Shown here in pieces: positions 38,901-50,400 of a stretch of 64,000 nt of DNA. The stretch is taken from NCBI RefSeq assembly GCF_048771995.1, contig NC_133027.1:11962001-12026000 (forward strand). Reading direction: 5' to 3'. A program made the position numbers and the translations under genes. The stretch comes from Taeniopygia guttata. Lineage: Eukaryota > Chordata > Aves > Passeriformes > Estrildidae. Every line of letters begins with the position of its first letter. The first letter of the stretch is position 1. The notes beneath the pieces are model-generated. The model was given only the letters and a program-made list of their open reading frames with translations. It had not been told where the DNA came from and ran no database searches.

Positions 38901-41900
38901 GCAATAGCAAAGGCATAGATGACTCTTTCTTACTTTTCCATTTCTAAGCTCTCAAAAGCTAAAAGCTCTGTCCTGCAGATACAACATTGCTTGCTGATGG
39001 CAACCAGGGAAGAATATCATCTTCATATCCATATACTGTTCTGTTGTATTGGCCCGTTTTAATTTGATCTGTGTTGCTTAGAATCCTTTTACACTGAATT
39101 TTAATGCTTTCTCCTTGGATGATATAGTGGTAGATGTGAGAAGGAAGGAGGTAACGGCTTGTCCCTCATGTTTCTCTCTTGCCCCAGAGCACAAAACCAG
39201 CATCACTGTCTGCCCCAGCCACCTCTGCTCCTAGAGAAGAATATGAAGAGGACCATATTGAGCAGTATGACCGTGAGGCTCCATCAGGGGTCTCAGCAGA
39301 GCCTGAATCTTCAGAGCCAGTAAGTGCCAGTTGTGGGTGGTGCTGTCTTTAGTGCATGGCAGAGCTGCAAGTTTCGCTTTTGCGTTTCAGAGCTTTCAAG
39401 ATTTATAACGTCAGTTACAAAGAGATCATTGCTATCTGATAGAAGGGAGGGTGGAATATTTATTTCAGAGCAATTTGCAGTACAGGTGGATTAACCAATT
39501 TTAATACCACGAGAGCTCATTGGAATCCCACTGCAATTAAAGTTTCTCAATTTTCCTTGGAAGAAATGGTGGTAGATGTGAGAATATAGGAAGTTATAGA
39601 TGATAGGTAACAGCCTGTCCCTCATGCTTCTCTCTTGCCACAGATGACAGAGGAAACAACAGTGTCTGCCCTGGCTCCCTCTGCTCCTGAAGAAGAAGCC
39701 AGAGAGGAGCAAATTGAAAAGAATGACCGTGAGGCTCCATCAGTGGTCACACTAGAGCCTGAATCTTCTGAAACGGCAAGTGCCAGTTGTGGGTGATGCT
39801 GTATTTAGTGCAAGGCAGAGCTGCAAGTTTCTGACCAGCCTGCTCTTGCTGTTGCTGGCGAGGATGCTGAGTGCTGGAGTCCTGCCAGGACCCAGCGATT
39901 TCCTGCAGGCAGTGACCTCCAGCTAGAAATTGGCCTTGGACCTGTCATGTTTAGGCACCAAAGCCTGTTGCCTCAGGATGAGCGTCTGGCTGCTCAACTC
40001 AGTGAAGCTCTGTCTCTTGGGCTTCTGCAGGGCCATGGCCAAGGGCGCACGAGGTAGTGCTGGAGGTCTCAGGGCTTGGTTTGTTTGCTTTCTCTTTGTG
40101 GAAACACGTGTTTGGCTGGTGAAACGGGTCTGCAGTTTCTCGAGTATTTATTCAGTTCTACAAAGTGTGCGGCTCAGCTGTCTTGTGACTTTTGATAAGC
40201 TGCAAGTAGACGAGTGTGTTGTCCATGAATCTGTGGGGGACAAGATCTGGCCAAAGAAACTAAGTTTATAATTGTGAAGCCCTCTTGTGAGGCAAAAAGC
40301 AAGGTTCTGTGGATGCATTATTTGGTGTAGTCTGCAGCTTTGAAAAGTGCACTGCAGCCTGGAGGCGGGGCCGGGGGGAGGTGAAGCTGCAAGTCCATGA
40401 CTGCAGTCTTGTGTTGCTCAGAAGAGGAAGGACATTTTGAAATGGTGGATGCTGTATTTTTAATCCAATGGGCAACTTTGTGGCTGGGACGCTGTGTGGG
40501 CCAAAAGGACCCAGGGGTGCCGGTCAAAAGCAGCTGAAGGTGGGCCAGGACCTGGCCAGGTGGCCAAGAAGGCCAAGGGCACCCTGGCCTGTGTCATCAG
40601 CAGTGGGGCAGCAGGAGCAGGGCAGTGACCGTCCCCCTGGGCTGGGCAGCGCTGCAACCATAGCTGGAAGTTCTGTGCTGCGTGTCACCCTCAAATCCAC
40701 GGGTGATCAGTCCCCAGTGCACCCCGTCCAGCTGGGCAGTGGGGCGAGTCGGGCAGAGGGAGGGAACTTCTCCTTGGATCCTGGGGGGCTTTGAGAAGCT
40801 CCCTCGTGAGTTCAAAGACAAGCTGGTCCGACAAGCAAGAGAAAGAGGCGCTCCTCCTCAGGATTAGTTCCGAAATTTAATGAGGGCCTGGAGAGATCCC
40901 AGGCCGCATCCAAACCCGAAGGACATCCAGAGCAAGAGAGGGTGTCCCTGCCCAGAGGAGCCAGATATAGGGGGACGGGGAAACCCGAGCAGCCAACAGG
41001 GGAAGGACTTGGGAGTGGCTCTCTGGGGGCAAGGCCTCAGAGTGACCACTGAGGAGGGGGTGGGGGAGGAGCCCCGAGCCAGGGTCCAGTTACCTGGTGA
41101 CCCTGGGAGAAGGCTCTGGACAAAGGGGAAGGGTCACGAGGTGATGGACACATCACCTGGGAGGAGACAGGGGGATGAGTCAGGGATTTTGGGGTTTGAT
41201 GGACATACAGGTTCTGATGGGAAAGCTGGGATGAACCAAACGGATACAAAGAGGGGATATGGAGGGACAAACCATTATGAGGGGATATACAGGGCGAGCA
41301 CAACTCCACAGTGATGTGTCTACATGTGGGCCCCTCTGAAGAAGGAAGTCCTTGAGGCGCTGGGCGTGTGCAGAGAAGGACACGGGAGCTGGGGAAGGGT
41401 GTGGAGCGCAAGGCCAAGGAGGAGGTGCTCAGGGTGTTTCAGCCTGGACAACGGGAGGCTCGTGAGGGACCTTCAGGCACACTTCCATAGATCCATACAT
41501 GACAGTGCTCATCACCATGGCTGTTCCCCTGCCAAACATGCCCTCACTGCCTCCAAGTGTTTTAGCCACCTGAGGAGGGGACACTTTTGACTTGGTTTGA
41601 CTTGGTTTGGTAGGAGGTAAAGCCCTGCCCATTTTCTCTCTTTCCAGCAAGCACAGATTCTTCTGCACAACCTTTCCTGCCCTTTCCTTGCACTGGTTAG
41701 GATTCTGATCCAGTCTGAGTTTTCCATGTCTGCCACAGCAACAGCAAAGGCCTTGCTGGCTATTTCCTACTTTTGCATTTCAGGGCTTTAAAGAGCCAAA
41801 AGCTCCTTTGTGCCAAGGCACAGTTGCTTGCTGATGGCAGCCAGGAAGGACTATCAAATACATAGAGTGCATTAAATAGAGTTCTGTTGAGTTAGCCCAT

Positions 41901-44399
41901 TTTAATCTGGTCAGAGTGACTTAGAATCGCATTGCTAACAAAGTGGATAATTTTTCCTTTTAAGAGGTGGTTGTGGATCCGAGGAGAAACGAGATTATAA
42001 ATGATAGGTAACGGCTTGTCCCTCATGCTTCTCTCTTGCCACAGATGACAGAGACACCAGCAGTGTCTGCCCTGGCTCCCTCTCCTCCTGGTGAACAAGC
42101 CAAAGAGGAGCAAATTGAGGAGTATGACCTTGAGGCTCCATCGGGACTCACGCCTGAGCCTGAATCTCCTGAGGCAGTAAGTGCCCGTTGTGGGTGGTGC
42201 TGTCTTTAGTGCAAGGCAGAGCTGCAAGTTTCACTGTTGTATTTCAGAGCTTTCAAGAATTACAAGGTCACTTACACAAATAGATCATTGTCACCTGATA
42301 GTAGACAGGTTGGGATATTTAAATCAGAGCAAGTTGCATTACAGTTGTAGTAGCCAATTTTAATACACGAGAGCACTTTAGAATCCCATTGTAATCAAAG
42401 ATTCTCAATTTTCCTTGCAAGATATGGTGGTAGATGTGAGAAGAAATGCGGTTTTGAATGATAGGTAATGGCCTGTCCCTCATGCTTCTCTCTTGCCACA
42501 GATGATAGAGACAACAGCAGTGTCTGCCCTGGCTCCCTCTCCTCCTGGAGAAGAAGCCACAGAGGAGCAAATTGAGGAGTATGACCTTGAGGCTCAATCA
42601 GGGGTCACGCCTGAGCCTGAATCTCCTGAGCCAGTAAGTGCCAGTTGTGGGTGGTGCTGTCTTTAGTGCAAGGCAGAGCTGCAAGTTTCACTGTTGCATT
42701 TCAGAGCTTTCAAGAATTACAAGGTCACTTACACAAATAGATCACTGCCTACCTGATAGTAGGCAGGGTGGAATATTTAATTCAGAGCAATTTGCATTAT
42801 AGGTGGATTGGCCAATTTCAATACCATGAGAGTGCCTTAGAATCCCATTATAATCCAAGTCTCTCGACTTTCCTTGGAAGATATGGTGGTAGATGGGAGA
42901 AGATAGAAGGTTATAAATGATAGGTAACAGCCTGTCCCTCATGCTTCTCTCTTGCCACAGATGACAGAGGCAACAACAGTGTCTGCCTTGGCTCCCTCTG
43001 CTTCTGGTGAAGAAGCCAAAGAGGAGCAAATTGAGGAGTATGACCACGAGGCTCCATCAGTGGTCACGCCAGAGCCTGAATCTGCTGAGCCAGTAAGTGC
43101 CAGTTGTGGGTGGTGCTGTCTTTAGTGCAAGGCAGAGCAGCAAGTTTCACTGTTGCATTTCTTAGCTTTCAAGAATTACAAGGTCACTTACACAAATAGA
43201 TCATTGTCACCTGATAGTAGACAGGTTGGGATATTTAAATCAGAGCAAGTTGCATTACAGTTGTAGTAGCCAATTTTAATACACGAGAGCACTTTAGAAC
43301 CCCATTGTAATCCAAGTCTCTCAACTTTCCTTCCAAGATATGGTGGTAGATGGGAGAAGATAGAAGGTTATAAATGATAGGTATCAGCCTGTCCCTCATG
43401 CTTCTCTCTTGCCACAGATGATAGAGACAACAGCAGTGTCTGCCCTGGCTCCATCTCCTCTTGGTGAAGAAGCCAAACGAGAGCAAGTTGAGCAGTATGA
43501 CCTCGAGGCTCCATCAGTGGTCACAGCACAGCCTGAATCTTTGGAGCCAGTAAGTGCCAGTTGTGGGTGGTGCTGTCTTTAGTGCAAGACAGAGCTGCAA
43601 ATTTCTGATGAGCCAGCCCTTGCTGTTGCTGGCTGAGGATGCTGAGTGCTTGCCACATGGGCTGTTTCATCGGCATATATCTCCTCACGTTATCCTAGTG
43701 TTTTTTCCACTGGCATCTGTGGCTCTTCTGTCTTGTTTTTGTTCCTTTTTTAGGAGGGGAATTCCTGTTCAATTTTTTGGTTTTTAGCAATGCAGATGGA
43801 TTTTCCTCCATCTTTCCTACCCTTTTTCTGCGCTTGTAAAGATTCTGCTTGCATTTTCTTTTGTAAGGGGGCCTTTCTGGAGGATGCAGTATTTTTGCAT
43901 GAGAACACATTGTTTGGGGCATGGAGCTGTTGTGGTGCCAGGGCAGTCAACAGGGCCTTGCTCTTCGCTTTCATATTTACAGTCCCTGTGTCTTTTTGCA
44001 ACCCAGGAAATCAGGAGGTGTGGTGTTTGGGAATTGAGCAGGAAATCAATGCTCTTGCATTCCAGCTGGTCCTCAAAGATCAGAGGAGCTGGGAGGGCCT
44101 AGCCTTTATTCCTGATTGCAGCCCCTTTAGCAGTGTCAGTGTGGTCGAGTCCAAGAGCAGCACTTGGCCAAGCACAGATGCTGCAAGAGTGCAGTTCCCA
44201 GTGCAATGCTCTGGATCTTCTTGTATTCCATAAGGACCTAAATGCTCCAGATTCCCTGAGAGTGTGGTTTATTGAAGGAACAGGAGAGCAGTCTCGGGAT
44301 TGCTGCTGACTGGGGCAATGGCTACCAAGTGTTGATGTATGTAGGAACAAAAATGATAGTAAAGAGAGATTATAAAAGTGAGATCTGTCTGTCTGTCTC

Positions 44400-44436
<37 letters not shown>

Positions 44437-47400
44437 GTAACATTTGCATAATTGAATCTTCTTGGCTCTGGTCCAAAGCAGTTGGAGGTGCAAAGTTCAC
44501 GTAAAGCATCCCTTTCAGGAGAGGATTAAAGACATGTTCCGATGACCGATTCTGAGCAGGCAGAGCTGTTTCCTCCTCCAGATGTGGTGGTTTTTTCCCC
44601 TCAGACATGGTTTCCTCCTCCAGCCTCTTCTTCCTGAAGCCCCCCGTTAATGCTTTAATGTTCAGCCTGTCCCAGAGAGGTGGAAGAATTCCATGTTTTA
44701 GTTGGTGAAGAGAACATGAACTCCAGAAGTGTCTCTCACAAGGGCTGAGCTCACAGAGGAAGGCACCTGCAGAGCCAGGATGGAGCTGTGGGACAGGGTG
44801 GGGTGTCAGTCACTACTGAAAGACAAACAGAGCAAGGCAGAAGCAGAGGGAGGTCCTCAGCAGACCCTTGAAAAATGCCACACCTTCCCTGTCAGCTGCC
44901 TCAGAGGCAGCTGGAGCTTCAGCCCCAGATGGCCCCTGATTGCAGTGCCAGGGTCACTTTGGCATCTGTGCCTCCTCATGGGCAGAGAATGACCCAGGAG
45001 AGCTGCAGCACAGTGCTTTGGGAACGTGTGAGCCCATCAGTCCTTGAGTCTTGGCCCTCAAATGTTATATGGAAAGTTGAAACCCATCTTCTCTTGCTTT
45101 CTGTGCAGGTCCTTCCAGAGAAAGAGCAGGAGCAGCCTGCTTTGTCAGAGATGCCATGGCAGACTCGGGGAGAGCTGTTCCCAGCCCAAGAACAGGAAGA
45201 GCAGCTCAGGCAGCAGGTGAAAGAGCCACAGGAGAATGGCCAGGTAAGCCTGACTCGCCAGGTTTCAGAGGGAAGGGCAGGAAAAGGGGCATAAAATGGA
45301 GCTCTTGGGACTGAGGAGGTCAGGAGTCCCAGAGGCACTGAAAGCACAGAGCCTTGGAATCTGCCAAAGTCAGCACTGGGACAGGAGGGTTGCACTGGAA
45401 GCAGAGGTGGGTAGGGGAGCAGAAAGAAGTGGCTGAATAAATGCGATTTTGAAGCTGCAAGAGGAAAAAGCTGAGCGTGATGGCAGCTCCCAGTCACTTG
45501 CTCCGCATTTGTGTGTACAGAACATCAAGGCAGAGTCACAAGCAGAGCTGCCCGGGGCTCAGAGTGCCATCATGGAAGTGAAGAAGGGGAACAAGGAAGA
45601 CATGAGAGGAATTCAAGAGGAGATGAATCTCCGTCAGCAGAGGGGCGATCAACAAGACCAGGTGAGTGAAAGAGTGGCAGCCACTCCACTCATGAAAGAT
45701 CCTCTCTCTCGTATTTTTCAGAACTTGAAGGAACAGCTGGACACGGAGCTTCAGAAAATTCACACTAAGATGGAGGCAAAGGAGAAGAGGCAGGAAGAAG
45801 AAATTAAAATCATCAGAGAAAAACTTAGTCGTCTCCCTCAGGCTCTACAAGAGCAAGTGAGTGAAAGAGGGATAGCCACTGCAGTCACCAAACTGGTGGT
45901 TTCTGCCCTTCTTGCCTTTCCAGTGCAGGGCTTCAGGGAGTGAGGTGATGCCTCTGAGTGCCATCCTGCTGTAGTGTGTACCCCAGAGACTCTGAAGGAC
46001 ATTTCCTGGTGTGCTGAATCTCAACTGCTGCCCTGGACAGTGGGACTTGTCCTTTGGCCTTTTGGCCAGCAGTCATCCAAATTGATTCCTGCTGGCCTGT
46101 TCCTGCTCTCCTTGTTTCTCGAGGTGTTTTTACAGGGGAACATGGTGACCCAGACGGAGGATTGAAACAAGCTGTCTGTACCCCTTGTAAAATCTGTTCT
46201 TTCCCTTTCCTCACAGTCAATGACTCTTGACTGACAGGGATAAGCCGTAGTCTCTGACTGCTTTCTTCTGTTTGACTTGAGGTGCAAACGTTGACATCTC
46301 GCCGGGCAGCCTGCAAAGACTTCCAGCAAATGAGTGGCAATGAAGAGCCCCAGGCCTGGCATGAGGTACAGGAACCGTCCCCACCAAAGTTACTACAAGT
46401 TGAGCATGACCTGAAGATGGTGCAGGAAAAGTGGACACATTTGAACAAGGAGCTGCAAATGTGTCTGAAGCCCTTGGAGTGGGAAAGGAATCCTTGAGAG
46501 GAAGCAGAATGGTCATTGTGGCAGTGATCCTTCAGAAAATCCATGAAAATGGAACATGAATCTGGCCATGAACTTGAGTAGAACTAACCTTTGGTTTTGA
46601 CCCATCCAGTTTGAGAAGTGGACATCAGAAAAAACCCATTTAAGAGCCCTGCATGTGGCTGACAGAACCTTACCAAGGGCTTGCATTTGAAATGGAATTT
46701 CAGGCTAATTTCTGCCAGGCACCTTTCTGACAAACTCATTTCTTGTTCCAGATCCACAAGGGCTTTGTCAAACCTGCTGCAGCAGCAGCATTGTCTAAAG
46801 GAGCCTTTGCTCCCCAACCTGGGAAGTGGAGCCGGGGCAGTTTGCCCATCTCCAGCGCTGCTCAGCACCAGGAGATCAAGGATGACTCCCTGGAGCAACT
46901 GAGTACGTCTGCTGTATTTCTTCTCTGAGGGACAGTGTATTGTGTGCATGTTTCAGCATAGCTGTACCAAATGTTTTTCCTGAGATTGATGTCCCAGGGA
47001 CATTTAGAGACATTTCCCCATGGGAACTGCTGTAGAAAATCAGTCTGTGTGCTGGCCACCTGTGCTGCAGAGCTGTCGGCCTGCTTGCTGTTGTTACCCA
47101 GGCAACCACAAAGAGTTCAAAGCTTCAGGCTCTGGGGCTGCCTTTTGCATCTTCTGGAAGCTGGGATCTTTGCTTTAAAGTGAGCATCTTGCATTTTGTT
47201 TCCCTCAGGGAAAATAGTGAACATGGAAAACCCCGTGGGGAAATATTCTGAACTGGAATATATTGGCAGCGGGTGAGTCCAACCACAGTTTACTTCTCCA
47301 TAACCATGGGCCAGGTGTTTTTCTGGTGGAATATCTATGCAGTGTGAAGTGAGGCCAGCTGCAAACAGACATCTATTGCCATGTTCAGACACTGGGGATA

Positions 47401-50400
47401 GATTGTCCCATCTCTCAGTGCTGCTCAGAATTTGTGAGTGTGCCCTGAAAGTATTGTCAGAGACATCTTCATGCTGCCAAGGTCTCTTGCCTGCAGCAAG
47501 GAACAGGACCTGGAAGATCTCCATGTCTCTCAAGTATGGGACAGCTCTGTGTTAATTTCCTTAGCATTTTTCTATCTCTCCAAATCATACAGCCACACTA
47601 ATAAAAGGGGAAGAAACTTGCTTGCCTGAAAGTGCAACCTACTCCCTGATAGCTGTCAGATAACAGTTCTCAGGAACATTTCTTTCCAAGAGTTTGCTGA
47701 AGGAAATTCTCCATGGTCAGGATGAAAACTATGAAAACTGCGCAATTTAGAACATGAAACCTGAGATGAAAGAAGGAGCTCTCTTTAGGAGCTGAGGCAG
47801 TAGATGGCAGCACTTCAGGGACAGACCCAGTGCCCATGCACTTGAGAGGAAAATGCATCATCTGCCTTCTGGCAGAGCCCGCCTTCATCCTGCAGGTCTT
47901 AGGCATTTGCAGCAGAGATCTCCTGTGTGGGCTGGCTTTCACTGCAAGAGCTAAATGGCTTCTCATTTTTTTGCTGCTTTTTTGTTTCTAGGACTTTTGG
48001 ATTTGTGGTTAGAGCAATCAACAAAGCCACAGGAGCAGAGGTAAATGTCAACAGCCCCCGCAATCTCTGCTGCACTCAAGGGCTTTCCCCTCTGGTGTGA
48101 GCAGCTGTGGCCAGAGCTTTGGGTCGAGCTGTGCTGAAGAGGCAAAAGAAACACAGACTGGTACCAGCCTGCAAAAGACATTGCGGACAGTCTTTGACCT
48201 TCTCAGCTGCCACAAAGAAGGCACAGAGGGCAGCAGTTCATTTCAGAGAAGGATGTGCTCACTCGCTCTCAATTGCTAAAACAAAGGTGGTGCCTTAGAG
48301 CATCTCACTGCTCTTTGGGGCGACAGCTTCAGAGTCCTGAATTCTCACTTCTGGTTGCCAGCAAATGCATCTGAAAGTTACCAGTAGTTCCTCAGACACC
48401 TGCAGTGCTGCACTTGGGAACTGCACATAGGGAGAGATCTGCAAGGCGTCCCTAGAAACCCTAAGCCCTGCCCCTAGCCCGGGATGTAGCCACAGAGTAT
48501 TAAGGCATGGATTACTTCCGAATCCCATACAAAGCAGCAGGGAGTGGGCTCAGAGGTTTGTGGGTGAGACACCACTGTTACCAAGTGGACACAGCAAAAC
48601 CTCAGTGGCCACGTGTCCTGTAACTGGCACCCATGGGAGCGGAGCAATGGGCTATTGCAATGTCAGTTCCTAATTACTGCAATGCCTAATCAGAATGCAG
48701 TTTGGCACAGCTTGGCTGTGTCATTGCAAAATCACTCGCTCCATGTGCCTTGTGGTCTCGTGCCACCCACTTCTCAAGTTACTGATTTTCAATGTCATTT
48801 TAGGTGGCCATAAAGAAAATAAATCTCCAAGGACCGAGGAAGAAGGAACTAAAAGCCTATGAACTCATGACTGTGAAGATAAATAAGAATCCCAACGTGG
48901 TCAACTATTTAGGCAGGTGAGTTGTTGTAAATATTTGTTTACATATTGCAAACATGCAAGATTGTTCACTGGCACAAAACAGAGCTGTAATTATTGGTTA
49001 ATTATTACTGCTCTGCTCATCTCCAGTGGATGGGAAGAGAGTGCATCTTGTCTGCAGGAGTATTCCCTGGCACACATAGTTTGAAAATTATTCAAAAACC
49101 TGCATCAGTCATATCTAATTAAATTAATAGCCTGTAAGTTCACAGCCACCACATTATTTTGGGACTTGACTTTTTTCAACAGTCCTCTTACGTCTGGGTA
49201 AACTAACATGGATTTTCCTTGGATTATGTCCCCTCTTTTCCATTGCTTTGCATGCCAGGAAGATTATTTCCAGAAACACGCAGTGTGACAAGTTTTTTAT
49301 CTGTTCCTAAACTGCAGTTTTTACTTGCTGGCTATTTAAGACATCTCCTTTTCCAAAGCTGTGCCTTTCTTCTTGAGACAGGTTTCAAACAATGCACAGC
49401 CTAGAGGGAATGTCTGTTCCTTTTCTTCTGTCCTTGTCACACAGGGACTTGGAAATAAGAACCAAGAAAATAAACTAACCATGCATGTTTACCTCCATGC
49501 TCTTGTTTCCTTCTTTCAGCTACCTTGTGGATAATCAATTCTGGCTGGTTATGGAGTTCATGGATGGAGGCACTCTGAGCGATGTCATCAGCAAGACCTA
49601 CCTGTCTGAAGACGCGATAGCAGCCATCAGTCGGGAGGTCAGCAAGCCCACCTGTGCTTCCGAGGGCTTGGGCAGGATTGTCTGGGAAACAGAGGCTCAG
49701 AACATGAGAGGTTTCATGTATAAACTTTGTTTTCCTTGTGCTGGTATGCTATGGGCAAGTAAAAGCATATCAAGGGAACTGCCTGCCAGTGCTCCTGCAC
49801 TCAGTGTACTCAGTTCTTGTACTCTTATCTCCTGCTGTTGTAGTCTCACTCTGCCTCCTGTATTTGTATTTGCTCTTCTCCACCTTGCCTCCCTAAACTT
49901 GTATCTTGAGCCTGTCTGCACTGCATTCCTTGCCTGTAAAAGCAAAGGTGCTGGTGGCAGGATTTGAAATGATCAGCTGAGAAAAAACAGAGACTCATTT
50001 CTCACAGTCCTCAACTAAAAAGGACAGTAGTGCAGCCAAAATGCTCTTTACTTCAGGAAGGTGACTGATGTGATACTTCAAGTCTGTGCTGAGGCCAGCA
50101 ACAAAACTCTCGTCATGCAGCCTCCCACCCAAAAGTGATCCGCTTCACACCAAAGAGAGGGACTTTTTTCTTTCTTGGCCAAACTCCTCCTTTGCCCTCT
50201 GCATGGAGAAAGCACATCCACTGCAGCAGCAGTCATCCTGGCTGGTTTGCAGGTGACAGTCTACAACAGCAGGTGCTGTTGCTCTTTCAAAAGCTGACAT
50301 ACCTTTCCTTAGAAAAGTCCTGCTCTGCAAGTGTTGGAGCAGCAACTCTTCCTCTCAATGGCACTGTGTTCTGCCATTACTCGCCATTCCCATGCAGAGG

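Larger units (their letters stand above)
39188..43549 (+). repeat. Tandem exon array: six 132-base exons of the PAK-like gene
   Basis: Exons at 39188, 39644, 42045, 42502, 42961 and 43418, each exactly 132 bases (44 codons), phase 0-0, with similar introns. Unit spacing is 456-459 bases except for one 2.4-kb gap filled by duplicated and inserted sequence. The protein unit reads roughly M-T/I-E-x-T-x-VSALAPS-x-x-G-E-E-A, then EEQIEEYD-x-EAPS-x-V-T-x-EPES-x-EP. The first copy is the most divergent. Adding or losing a unit keeps the reading frame. Confidence 0.95.

Noticed and set aside
40880-41314. 144-codon + frame
   Set aside because: Lies in a G-rich LTR-like insert; composition is repetitive and no domain was found.
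43790-44233. 147-codon + frame in a kinase intron
   Set aside because: No domain or phase-compatible splice sites were recognised. It is probably intronic.
46282-46497. Exon 12 read through to its stop as an alternative gene end
   Set aside because: A GTACAG donor after HE at 46365 keeps the phase to the next exon and on to the kinase domain. The read-through form was kept only as a possible short isoform.
45933-46544. 203-codon minus frame opposite the coiled-coil exons
   Set aside because: Shadow of the real + strand exons and introns.
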